Shown here piece by piece: positions 10,001-17,742 of a stretch of 64,000 nucleotides of DNA. The notes beneath the pieces were generated by a model, which did not search any database, had not been told where the DNA came from, and saw only the letters and a program-made list of their open reading frames with translations. Position numbers and translations under genes: made by a program. Numbering within the stretch: the first letter of the stretch is position 1; each line of letters begins with the position of its first letter. The stretch is from Nitzschia sp. pyKryTriq1 (Eukaryota; Bacillariophyta; Bacillariophyceae; Bacillariales; Bacillariaceae): the NCBI GenBank assembly GCA_956465555.1, contig OY101125.1:994501-1058500 (forward strand), given 5' to 3'.

Positions 10001-11611
10001 GAAGACGCTCCAAACGAGACATCCGATCAACTTTTGTCTTCATCACTTGAAACAGTGGTAGAAAGAGATCCGCTCGTCGAAGAAGAGAAGTCAAAGGAAG
10101 ACGGGGAATTGACAAAACATCAGCCTCCAGCTACTGCAAGTCCAACCGAGCAGCCTGGCTTATTCAAAATCTCTCGTTCAAGCAAAGTTCGTTTCAAACA
10201 ACGCTATCCCGTGCCCACTTCGATCAAGCGCCCCCGATCAGCAGAATTAATTGTCAAGGATCATAGCGTACCCCACTCTGGAACCGCACTGTTTTTGTCC
10301 AAGCCAAAGCCAGATCTCAAGGAGCTACTACAAGCAGTTGTGGGCCCATCACTACAGAGGAGAAGTAATGCTTGTGGTGCATTGAAGGTTCTGACGACGC
10401 AAAAGAAAAACCAGCTCACCCTTGTTCGAACAGCAGGCTTCCTCGATGCGCTGGTGTTCGCTGCAAATGAAAAGATCTCACGGCATGATGTTGAGACAGC
10501 AAAAGACGCGCGTGCACGAGCCGTTTTGGCCATTTGCAACGTATCCGAACCCATGGATAATCGCGAGATTGTTTTCAAGCATCCTGGGCTCTGTGCGGTC
10601 TTAATCAAAGCCATGGAAGAGGATAAGACTGAAGCCAGAACTGCAGCATGCGGTGCCATTGCTATGCTTGCCAAAACCCCTTCTAATCGAGAACCAATGG
10701 CACAGACAGAGGGTTTGCTCAATGCTCTTGCGATGGTCCTAGATGGAGGAACTTCAAGAGGTGATATTGATAAGTCCAGTTATTCTATTGACGAAGAAGA
10801 AGAATCCTTCCAACAATCATACTCATCGGATTCCGAGTCGAGCTCATCATCACTTGACAACGGTTCTTCCATGTCGCATGACGACGTCGAAACAAGACTT
10901 CCAAGAGTCCGGTCGATGCGACAACAAAAAGAAGGCCAACTAGGAGAAACTGTAAGGCGTGGTCAGCTGAATGCTTGCGCCGCTTTGCTTCACATTTCGA
11001 AACAATGCGGTGCAACCCCAGTCATGTCAAGCAACGTTGACCTGATGGATGCACTGGTGGACGTGTCACAAAGAGAAGACGACCCCAAGCACACAAAGAG
11101 CCTGGAGATCCTTTGTAATTTGACTCGTTTCCCTGCAAATACCGAACCCATGGCAACACACCCCGGTCTTGTTGATACTTTGGTCGTCAATGGAGGCTCA
11201 TCAAACCAGCTTGACCGAGTTTGGTCCTTACGAATTTTACAAAATCTTTCCTCGGACGTCACTGGCAAGACGGTTCTCGCGAACCGAACAGTTCTCGAGC
11301 TATTAAGCTATAGTGTCATGCGTGACAGTCTGGAGGAACAACTGGCCGCCACCGCGACCCTCTACAATTTGTCGACAGAACCAGGAGCTGTTGTTCCGTT
11401 GACCAATACGAAGAACGTCGTCGCCACACTTGTTCACGTAGCTCACAACCCGGAGTCCGTCTCCGAAGTAAGAATTTTGGCCTGCAATGCGTTGGCCACA
11501 CTCGGTCTATGGATGCAAACTTTGGCAGGAGCAGGTACCGTGCCCAAGGAAGTGGACGAGAACGTGACTTTGCCTTCGTACATTACAAGTGGATGGGAAC
11601 GTTGGGACTAG
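7100..11611 (+). CDS. Large acidic protein with C-terminal armadillo repeats
   Basis: The protein has 1,503 residues from the ATG at 7100. The open frame extends upstream to 7055 but contains no ATG there. The N-terminus is Ser/Pro-rich, followed by a short coiled coil around residues 230-255 (EAIIRRVEEEIANARKAAQE). Residues 260-1010 are very acidic, low-complexity and probably disordered. They include an exact-period 18-residue duplication encoded near 8930-9037 and two copies of a K-L-K-Y-P-x-L-x-V-E-P motif. From about 1065 to 1490 there are helical armadillo/HEAT-like repeats (ACGALKVL, ACGAIAMLA, ATATLYNLS, ACNALATL), interrupted by a Ser-rich insertion. It is likely a cytoplasmic scaffold. 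No specific orthologue is recognised. Confidence 0.8.
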   Translation: MSDILQKRVAMQTSSTRDVNRYGISLSQPSTNSHREQLDTLLGHSRSDLMSADSILSSSTPTSDTVHSERTFQVATAKGGRKLMSEEEVNSLVHNALRRARQATTSASPRHWSRPDPLSPRMTTSSSGVSGPRPPAASPSGTSSVISTSEGRTAYGGSTSQSSQSKRSDPPGNSADRYHFSMPTIESNMSNMTNFSYDGSDINQTLTEEDSTSRYPMLSTVNSSEAIIRRVEEEIANARKAAQEANRRLAGVSANYRLSGLPSYMMTEDVVVSRQPTANYDLPHDPSDEINLPAKPQPSEGSVGPSVVRNDTDPGDSSDERSYSGFSTQGTDPSANMGSSPSIDNQVSIMTEDSMDNAEDLLDEVLNGSIENGQSEMTSAPTEEDIDIGVKEENGHEVSQLQLLHLESESMDKERYVLSPSYGRSMDEPGERQNFFPRDVDHSVTQKEQNYHTQPKVNAEFPSQLSAQGNIIMRLLAKADEKPRSDPQEKYQKQADKQGDGEDSCHEVIDLTAVESEGTHGPAKYAAQNHHSVEPTASTINYKGSTESSTTSNLEYEAPADSIDNSFSLGPEKRTQEQDFKLKYPILVVEPKRTCVETYDHGTYPLFQDNIEGKESLEVGASSSFQQGIEGKESIEVGASSSFHHSIEEDDTVELKADDSAEKSEYSDVKLKYPPLAVEPQLESGAYSQGSSMSFQDNIKEKEIIEVTAEYVASLSNENSVQEEDDDVEPTAESPESHDQNDAGTLDSCEAYGYHHIIELGNGSNYDEPIVVSIPADNVGEVEVVPSNSVEGDETVIVEMVNNEEDTTAESAAERVDIDDEEDSTPSPDPSPEALSSSHSLVGGDDITSELSPVEETVTSPTDNTTDDTVLVEVEETETIDTQSDEDAIESEAQHALEVSVVEEAEGEEVEDSNFDDATEIVANSSFPSDSQEKIEESSSEINATTADKSFPETEENIDNEEHVTVSEDAPNETSDQLLSSSLETVVERDPLVEEEKSKEDGELTKHQPPATASPTEQPGLFKISRSSKVRFKQRYPVPTSIKRPRSAELIVKDHSVPHSGTALFLSKPKPDLKELLQAVVGPSLQRRSNACGALKVLTTQKKNQLTLVRTAGFLDALVFAANEKISRHDVETAKDARARAVLAICNVSEPMDNREIVFKHPGLCAVLIKAMEEDKTEARTAACGAIAMLAKTPSNREPMAQTEGLLNALAMVLDGGTSRGDIDKSSYSIDEEEESFQQSYSSDSESSSSSLDNGSSMSHDDVETRLPRVRSMRQQKEGQLGETVRRGQLNACAALLHISKQCGATPVMSSNVDLMDALVDVSQREDDPKHTKSLEILCNLTRFPANTEPMATHPGLVDTLVVNGGSSNQLDRVWSLRILQNLSSDVTGKTVLANRTVLELLSYSVMRDSLEEQLAATATLYNLSTEPGAVVPLTNTKNVVATLVHVAHNPESVSEVRILACNALATLGLWMQTLAGAGTVPKEVDENVTLPSYITSGWERWD

Positions 11612-12197
11612 ATGTCTGTGCCATTAACGAGAAATGGCTAAGACGCGTTTTTATTTAAAATAAGATGTACATCATACTGACGGTGTATCCCTACTGTCTA
11701 TCTGTAGGTGTTTTTAGTAGTTCTACTAGAAATCTTCTTCCGTGCCATCTCTAGTTTTTATCTGTACCGTCCGTACCGGCAGGCCAGACAACTCTATTCC
11801 ATTGGCAGGCGGCCAGACGCCCGACACCGTCTGTCAATTAGTCAGTCGTCGTGGTCATTCATTGGCGTCATCAAAAAAAGCAAAGGCTAGACTTGGCGAG
11901 AGGCATAATCCAAAGGGATGACGTGTGCGTGTGATGACGACGACGGAACAGCTTTCGCGGAAAAAATGGTAAGGCGGAAGGAGCGGAACTACTGTAAACT
12001 GAACAGGCAAAAAAGCTAGTAGTAGTACTACTACTACTACTATTACATAAAACAGAGCTAATAGTAGAGCAAAAGGCAAAAGATACTCCACAGAGGAAAG
12101 CGCAACCGCAAGCAAAACTTGGTGTTGCTGTTACTCTCTAAGATCTCTTTCGCGAGTTTGTATCATACTACTGTTGGACTTCTCGGGAGCCATCATC
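11612..12197. promoter_or_regulatory. Intergenic region upstream of SET gene
   Basis: This lies between two same-strand genes and holds the armadillo 3' UTR and the SET promoter. A TGACGTG word, matching the bZIP/CRE-type core, occurs near 11919. A TAGTAGTACTACTAC palindrome lies near 12017-12042, and CCGTCCGTACCGGC near 11767. No further ORF is supported. Confidence 0.35.
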
Positions 12198-13592
12198 ATG
12201 GGACGCTTTGCCGCATATTCTGCCCTTTTTCTGTCCCTGTGGTTGGGCGAGCAAACCACAAGATTTGGATGTTCGGCCTTTTCCCTCTTTTCTCCACAAA
12301 CCAAAGGAACTACGAGCATCCCAACATCATCCCAACTGTATTCGACACAAACCAAGGTGGATATTTCGGAAACCGCTCCCCGCAATGGTCAATATTTTGT
12401 CGACTGGGCCAGCTATTATGGAATCCAGTCGGAAAACTTTCAAATCAATCCGGGTACGAGTGGTGCGATGGGTAGCAACTGGGGGGCAGAAACAAGTCAA
12501 GCCGCTTCTGCTGGATCTCGCGTCTTGTTTGTGCCCAACATGTTGCGCATGACGTCGCAAAATGCCCGAGATCAAGACTTTAGCAATATTGCCTCGATGA
12601 TTGAGACGCAGTACATTGATCCGTCCAAAAACGATGGCGAAGTTGCGTTGAGCCAACACTTTTATCTCTTTTTAAAAATATTGCAAGAATATGACTTGGG
12701 AAGCGAGTCTCCCTATTATCCCTGGATGGATGCCATGCCCCGGACCTTTTCTACTGCCTTGAGTTTTGATGACTTTGAAATGTCCTGTCTCCCCCCTTTT
12801 GTCAAATTCTTGGCCGACCGCGATCGGGAAAACTTTAATCTCTTTGTGTGGGTTCTGCAGCAACTGAATACTCCTACCATTTCGGCGTCAACAAAGGCCA
12901 ATATGCAAGTCTTGCAATGGGCCTTTAATATTGTCTTTACTCGTGCCAGACCCGCCTATGGGGGAGCGGAAATTATTCCCATGTCCGACATGATGAACCA
13001 TGCCTGGAATGCCAATTGTGTGGTACAATACGATGACGACGCCAATGTCCATGTTGTTTTACAACGAGACGTCCCTGCCGGAGAAGCTTTGAGCAAATGC
13101 TACGGACAACCGACCAATCCTTCCCGATTCATGTCGACTTACGGTTTTTTTGATGCATCTCCTCCGACGACCTATTGCAAACTAATGCCCAGTTTGTTGG
13201 AACAAATGCCCGAACTCGCCAATTTGGGCTTTGACTATAATCGCATGGTCTTTTCCGTCGCAGATGGTGAGGTCGCCCCCGAAGTCTGGGATGTCATGCT
13301 CTATCTAGGCCTGGCCAGTACCAATCCTACCTTGCAACAAGAATTCTATCAAGCCGTCGTCCAAGGCGACGACGCCAAGAAAGCTCGAATTCATCAACAA
13401 AACATGTCCCAGACCGTCTATAATTTGTTGGCACACGTTTCCGAGGTTTTGGAGGAGATTGCCGACTGTCAAGAAGTCATGGATCAAGGAGGTATGGGCT
13501 TGGCGCACAAGAATTTACCCACTATTCGACGACACAATGAGTTTGTCCGACAAGTCTTCATCAAGGTCCAACGGAATCTGCAGCAAATGTAA
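12198..13592 (+). CDS. SET-domain methyltransferase, Rubisco-LSMT type, probably plastid-targeted
   Basis: The 464-residue single-exon protein starts at the ATG at 12198; the frame is open from a TTG at 12174. The N-terminus is a signal peptide (AAYSALFLSLWLG) followed by GCSAFSLF, an ASAFAP-like plastid motif. The divided SET domain shows PMSDMMNHAWNANC (residues 261-274) and CYGQPTNPSRFMSTYGFF (301-318), equivalent to the NH and YGF substrate/AdoMet motifs of plant Rubisco large-subunit methyltransferase. The C-terminal 150 residues correspond to the helical Rubisco-substrate-binding domain. Family knowledge predicts lysine (or histidine) methylation of a plastid protein. Which substrate cannot be read from the sequence. 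Confidence 0.85.
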   Translation: MGRFAAYSALFLSLWLGEQTTRFGCSAFSLFSPQTKGTTSIPTSSQLYSTQTKVDISETAPRNGQYFVDWASYYGIQSENFQINPGTSGAMGSNWGAETSQAASAGSRVLFVPNMLRMTSQNARDQDFSNIASMIETQYIDPSKNDGEVALSQHFYLFLKILQEYDLGSESPYYPWMDAMPRTFSTALSFDDFEMSCLPPFVKFLADRDRENFNLFVWVLQQLNTPTISASTKANMQVLQWAFNIVFTRARPAYGGAEIIPMSDMMNHAWNANCVVQYDDDANVHVVLQRDVPAGEALSKCYGQPTNPSRFMSTYGFFDASPPTTYCKLMPSLLEQMPELANLGFDYNRMVFSVADGEVAPEVWDVMLYLGLASTNPTLQQEFYQAVVQGDDAKKARIHQQNMSQTVYNLLAHVSEVLEEIADCQEVMDQGGMGLAHKNLPTIRRHNEFVRQVFIKVQRNLQQM

Positions 13593-14282
13593 TTACAAAA
13601 CAATTAGATACTACCACTACTAATGGAACAAACAAACAAACAAACAAACAAACAAACAATCAAACAATCAAACAATCAAACAATCAAACAATCAAACAAT
13701 CATCATTCTTAATAGCCAAGGTACTCGTGCATCTTGCTGTCGTTCCGGCGCAAGGAGAGAGATTCTTGGCTCTCGACCGTCAACAAGGTAGTAGCAAATT
13801 TAGACAGTGCACTTTTCCGCTGCTTTGAAGATATAGCACTATGACAACAGCAAAACGAGGGCACGTGTACTTCTTGTACTAGATCCAATCATGCCCAGTG
13901 CTATAATCGTTCTCGGAATTTTCATAGCTTGAGTATTAGTACGAATAGGTGAATATTCACAGTACATAGTTTCTTCTGCCGAAAATAGTTCGACTCGATC
14001 GACCCGGATGGACAGGTTCACGCAAAATATTCGTACGAGTACAGTAGATAGCGGTACGAACCTGAAACTCTCGATGAGGTCAGGTTGTCGTGAATTGGAT
14101 TCGCAATGTACAGAAACAGTCCCAAATGGAGATCCAATCGGATGAGTCTGCGATTCAATCGGACGGTAGTCTTGGAAGCGACGTTCCGGCGGAAACTATT
14201 GTTTACTATACATGAAGAATGAACAATACAATGCAACCATGGCATAACCGACAGAAAGCTCGACCATGTTTATGTTGGAAAG
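13593..14282. other. Intergenic region with microsatellite
   Basis: This region holds the 3' UTR of the SET gene, a compound microsatellite (13625-13702), and AT-rich unique sequence with a few GTAC words near 14030-14060. I see no gene before the ORF that starts at 14283. Confidence 0.4.
13625..13702 (+). repeat. Compound microsatellite (AAAC)n then (AATCAAAC)n
   Basis: A tetranucleotide AAAC run passes directly into an octanucleotide AATCAAAC run of about five units, 30 bases after the SET stop codon. The second unit looks like a point-mutated dimer of the first that then expanded. Confidence 0.9.
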
Positions 14283-14549
14283 ATGGTCGCCAAAGCTAGA
14301 TCCCGCATTGTTTGCGCTTTTCAACTACTCTTTCGACCCCACGGTGTTTTGGGCAACCAAGCAACGTATGACTTTGTTCACTCGCTGAAGGACAAAAAAG
14401 GCCATCCCCTCTTTGAACTGGAGATGCTCAAGAATGATAAAGATCATTTGTATAGTGAGGCAGACCCGAGTGGTCAGGTTGTTATTAACCTTGATTGCGA
14501 TGGCGGAGTTCAGCCTGGTAGTGCCAGGTCGGCGGGTAGGTGGCCGTAG
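14283..14549 (+). CDS. Short hypothetical ORF (88 residues), uncertain
   Basis: This ATG-initiated ORF has fairly ordinary protein composition (YDFVHSLKDKKGHPLFELEM, then a DPSGQVVINLD stretch). It has no recognised domain, its 3' end overlaps the opposite ORF 14510-15244 by 40 bases, and its last residues look random. It may be a gene remnant, part of an unrecognised mobile element, or chance. Confidence 0.25.
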   Translation: MVAKARSRIVCAFQLLFRPHGVLGNQATYDFVHSLKDKKGHPLFELEMLKNDKDHLYSEADPSGQVVINLDCDGGVQPGSARSAGRWP

Positions 14550-15244
14550 GGTACTTGTAGAAAGAGGGTGGACACATCGTCCTTCATGAAAGTCTGGAGG
14601 GTGTGTCTCCCCCTCTCAATCGGCGATACTCCTTCTTCCGAACTGGTGATGACTTGAGTGAACCGTCGTAGGAACCGTTGAAAGGCGGTGTCGAACGCAT
14701 ACGCCAGTTGTGCCCAAACGTGCTTTCGTCTGTTCGCTAGCTGAGCCAGTTCCATTTCGTTGTCGTGTAGGAGAGCTAGTGCCGATTGATACCCTTGGAT
14801 GGCTATATTGTTTCGTCCGTTCAGCAGTTGGAGGAACTTGACTGTACAGTCGACTTGTTTGCTCAGGTCGTCGAAATTCTTTGGGACATGGAGGTCGGTT
14901 TTAGCGAACAGTTTCACCCCTTCGTCACCTAGATCCGACTTTCCAAAAGTCGACCGAATGATGAACTCCTTCTTTTTCGGGGTCGATGCTTTGGGGACAC
15001 TGATGGGACGACACATGAAGATGGTAAGCCCCGATGGTGTTGTCTGGTAGTCTCTTCCTACGTATCCCTGGGAAAAGAACTGGACCAACAAGCAGTTGTT
15101 GCTGATGGCACACGACCAGCACCGACTTCGCTCCACCTCGCTCTGCACGTACTGTCTCTCGTCGGTCGGTTGGAAATTATTTGGCGCACTCTGGTCGACT
15201 TCTGGTCTGTCCGTCTCTCGTTGGGGGTGCGAAAATCGCACCAT
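14510..15244 (-). CDS. Uncharacterised ORF, possible mobile-element or orphan protein
   Basis: This is a 244-residue ATG-to-stop ORF. The middle and C-terminal parts look genuinely coding, with amphipathic helices such as SKQVDCTVKFLQLL, LAQLANRRKHVWAQLA and AFQRFLRRFTQVI. There is no signal peptide, membrane segment or catalytic motif I can name. The N-terminus has a Cys/Ser segment (RCWSCAISNNC). The locus is isolated in a 1.8-kb gap that also contains a microsatellite and the start of an opposing gene. The overall look is of a gag-like or degenerate multicopy protein, but that is only an impression. Confidence 0.35.
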   Translation of the reverse strand: MVRFSHPQRETDRPEVDQSAPNNFQPTDERQYVQSEVERSRCWSCAISNNCLLVQFFSQGYVGRDYQTTPSGLTIFMCRPISVPKASTPKKKEFIIRSTFGKSDLGDEGVKLFAKTDLHVPKNFDDLSKQVDCTVKFLQLLNGRNNIAIQGYQSALALLHDNEMELAQLANRRKHVWAQLAYAFDTAFQRFLRRFTQVITSSEEGVSPIERGRHTLQTFMKDDVSTLFLQVPYGHLPADLALPG

Positions 15245-15274
15245 CTTTTTTTTCAGTCTCTCTCGTCTTCGCCC

Positions 15275-15300
15275 TTGTACCCTGGTACCGGTACCGGTAT
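15275..15300. repeat. GTAC-rich palindromic patch in 5' leader
   Basis: The run CTGGTACCGGTACCGGTA directly precedes the acidic hypothetical gene by about 85 bases. It is made of overlapping ACCGGT and GGTACC palindromes and belongs to the dispersed GTAC family. Confidence 0.6.
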
Positions 15301-15384
15301 GGATGCGACAATGTCACAATTGCTCTCTTTTATGATCCTTTTCATTGTAACCGGTACAATAAAGTCATTCAGTCAGTCAGTGCC

Positions 15385-16113
15385 ATGGATTCCACCAACA
15401 TAAAAGGCGCGGACGTCGCTCCTACTGCAAAGAGAGCGGCGCTGGCAGAAGATGATTTGGATCCTACCGAGCACAAGAAGCGTGCGGCTTCTTCGAGTAC
15501 GACTACGCCGAGTAGTGCGGCGGGCGATGATCAGAGCCAGCCGCCTTCGGATGCCGCCGCCGAAAAGGAATGGGATGCATTTTTGGACGCATTGGAAGAA
15601 ATTTTCAATGGATCCATCATGGCGTTGGCCCAGGCCGATCCTGAGAGGGAGGGGTACGTCATGTTCGACAAGGACATGGCGCTGGAGATCCGTGTGTGTC
15701 TAGAAACGATAAAGGAATTTGAAGGGGGGTCATACTTGGGAGTGGCTGCGGATGGAAACAGCTTTAACTTATCGCCTTACTATTGGATGGGACAAGAACG
15801 GACCGAGGAAAGCGAACGGAAACATATTCGTTCAGTTTTTGCGGAAATGCTTGCCTTCCTCTACTACTGCACTTGCATCGACGAGGACTGGTGGAAGGAG
15901 GACGGCGCTACGGGAGATCTAGAAGATTACACGGCTACCATCAAGGAAAACTGGGAAATGCTCCTAAAATTTTCTGATCTGGATCTTGGACTTTTGCGAA
16001 GCGATTCGCGTACGCATTTATGCCGGCTCCTTGGCACCTGGATTGAAGAAGCTGAGGCCAATATTGAGGCAGAGTGCAACGATGATGGCGACGATGCATC
16101 GGATGGCGACTAG
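15385..16113 (+). CDS. Acidic hypothetical protein
   Basis: The protein has 242 residues from the ATG at 15385. The frame is open further upstream but contains GTAC-repeat sequence there, so the later ATG is preferred. Residues 1-55 are Ser/Thr/Ala-rich and disordered. Residues 58-225 form a helical, Trp/Asp/Glu-rich domain (EWDAFLDALEEIFNGS, then EMLAFLYYCTCIDEDWW and LLGTWIEEAEANIEAE), and the tail is acidic. No family is recognised. It is probably soluble and cytosolic or nuclear. Confidence 0.6.
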   Translation: MDSTNIKGADVAPTAKRAALAEDDLDPTEHKKRAASSSTTTPSSAAGDDQSQPPSDAAAEKEWDAFLDALEEIFNGSIMALAQADPEREGYVMFDKDMALEIRVCLETIKEFEGGSYLGVAADGNSFNLSPYYWMGQERTEESERKHIRSVFAEMLAFLYYCTCIDEDWWKEDGATGDLEDYTATIKENWEMLLKFSDLDLGLLRSDSRTHLCRLLGTWIEEAEANIEAECNDDGDDASDGD

Positions 16114-16647
16114 AGTGGCAGAGGCCATATTGCTATCGCTACACTCGAAGCTTTCTATCTGGACATACTCATTCTCCATACACAGCTTGGTGCTCGACAA
16201 CGGATCCATCCACCAGTGCTTGCAACAACAAGGCAATTCGCCGCTTTCCAAAGTGGATTGGGTACATGCTTCTTGTACGCATGGTGGTGTAGTGTCGTGT
16301 CGTACCCATAGCAGTAATTTCTACTATGACAAACCTCGAAAGGAACTCCGCTGCCAATATTCGTATCCAGTACATACTTCTACAACAAGAGAGTAATAAC
16401 AGCCTGTCTAGAGTAGGCGAACAAATGACAATAGGATCGGATTTTCGTGTCATCCTGCAAAGACACTGTCCAGAGCTATGCACATTTCAGAACGTGAATT
16501 GGTGATTTTGCCAATGTTCCACGTCGTCATTCGTGTTTTGCATCCGAGCCAGTGAAGTGGAGAATTCGACTGATAGATCTTTACTAGGTCCGCCATCGAA
16601 CAAAATGGGTTTTTCATTTGGCTGATGGCTGGAAAACATGACGATAT
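16114..16647. other. Convergent 3' region; contains glutaredoxin 3' UTR
   Basis: This lies between the stop of the acidic protein and the stop of the minus-strand glutaredoxin gene. The part next to the glutaredoxin gene carries the SECIS-like hairpin described separately. No ORF of coding quality was seen. Confidence 0.4.
16475..16548 (-). promoter_or_regulatory. Candidate SECIS element in glutaredoxin 3' UTR
   Basis: On the minus strand, about 118 bases after the stop codon, an ATGA (16530-16527) is followed by a stem ACGTG...CACGT, an internal loop, a second stem ATTGG/CCAAT, an A-rich apical loop CAAAATCA, and a TGAA (16489-16486) opposite the ATGA. That is the order of a eukaryotic SECIS core (UGA/GA quartet with unpaired apical adenines). 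The spacing from quartet to apical A is 17 bases, longer than the typical 11-14, and the basal helix is weak. The call rests as much on the gene context as on the fold. Confidence 0.4.
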
Positions 16648-17257
16648 TTACAAGGCACCAACACCTTGCAACATACCCTTGAGTTCACCAGCAGTATCGA
16701 GCTTGACGAGTCCACCCATGGGTCCATCATTGCATCCACCAACAAATTGGCCACCAATCCAGATAGCGGGGACGCTGGTACGTCCAACAAGATCTGCCAT
16801 TTCCGCTCGAATGGCTTTCCCATCAGGGTCAGTGTCAAGTTCTACTACAGTGTACTTGGCACCCATGCCATCCAAGACCTCTTTGGCCTTGATACAAAAG
16901 GGTCAACTGCAGTATTATATTATGTATAAAGAGAGGAAAAGATCGTTTGAGGAACGACAGTGCGTGAAAACACAAAATTCTTTTCTTCCTTACGTACGTT
17001 GTAAAGGAGAACATGAAGACCGAGTTTTCATCAATGAGACCCTGCATACGGGCCTGGATAGCAGCCTGGTCGTACTCTCCAGCCAAAGACTTGACGAGGG
17101 CTTTCTTTCCATCGTTCAAGAATCCGAATACGTGGAGTTGCGTCAGAGAATTATTGACCACAGAAGAACGGGCGAAATGGGGTCGTTGAAAGGCCTCTCC
17201 CGACCAAAGGAGGAGGCAAGAAAGAACTGCCGTCAAGGCAAATGAGAAACGGGACAT
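16648..17257 (-). CDS. Glutaredoxin, plastid-type, probable selenoprotein (in-frame TGA in the active site)
   Basis: Exon 1 is 17257-16998 and exon 2 is 16906-16648, with a 91-base GT-AG intron, giving 172 residues. Exon 1 starts MSRFSFALTAVLSCLLLW, a signal peptide ending GEAFQRP, which resembles the ASAFAP plastid motif. It then runs through to the first beta strand VFMFSFT. The split codon restores T87. The next codon is TGA (16905-16903), followed by PFCIKAKEVLDGMGAKY, then TSVPAIWIGGQFVGGC, the cis-Pro and glutathione-binding GG motifs of dithiol glutaredoxins. Thus every glutaredoxin feature is present except that the first cysteine of C-P-F-C is encoded by TGA. Cys-to-selenocysteine replacement at exactly this position is the natural reading; no alternative AG nearby would bypass it. 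It probably reduces glutathione-mixed disulfides or peroxides in the plastid. A nonsense-mutated pseudogene is the alternative. Confidence 0.8.
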
Positions 17258-17742
17258 TGTGCTGGTTGTCAAATTCAGTATGGTTTCAACAACAACGGAT
17301 CGAAGATGCAATGATAATGGAAAATTGAAAGAAGACGGAAGGAAAGGAAAAAGGAAGCAGCAAAGAAAAAAAGGCAGGTCGCTGTCTTTTCTCGTCTCAT
17401 CGCGAGAATAACACGTCATCCTCCTCCACCTCCGCTGTCGTCGACGACGACTGACGACTCATTCGATTGATTACATCCTTGGTAGTCGCCGAAGTCGTTT
17501 GACAATCATCGTCGATCGATTTGATGCATGCTGAGCCAAGTCAAAATTCTCCCCTTTCTCATCCCACTCATACTTATACTCTGTACCAGGTAGCGACCGA
17601 AAGACTACTACTAGTCTCTTTAGTAGAGAGAGCTTCGGTAGACTCCATCTCCACCACTCGTCGTTGCCACATTCCACATTCAGCCTGCTACGTTATGCTG
17701 CTTGCTTCGTGAAATCGAATCATCTTCGTTAGCATTTGAAGC
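17258..17742. promoter_or_regulatory. Divergent promoter: glutaredoxin / exonuclease
   Basis: This is a shared 485-base upstream region. A CGCGAGA word near 17401 and an ACACGTCA word near 17410 (TGACGTGT on the minus strand, bZIP-like core) are the only regulatory candidates I can see. Confidence 0.35.

Noticed and set aside
16440-16455. A second ATGA (minus strand, GGATGACACG) as SECIS core
   Set aside because: I could not draw a facing GA with a stable stem and A-rich loop within the usual distance.
16903-16905. TGA interpreted as an ordinary inactivating stop (pseudogene)
   Set aside because: The codon sits exactly at the catalytic cysteine, both exons are otherwise undamaged, and the downstream frame is conserved to a normal stop. 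I keep the pseudogene as an alternative but consider it less likely.
16835-16997. Reading through the glutaredoxin intron as part of a 194-residue exon 1 protein
   Set aside because: The extension is Phe/Leu-rich intronic sequence with no glutaredoxin similarity, whereas splicing restores the complete fold.
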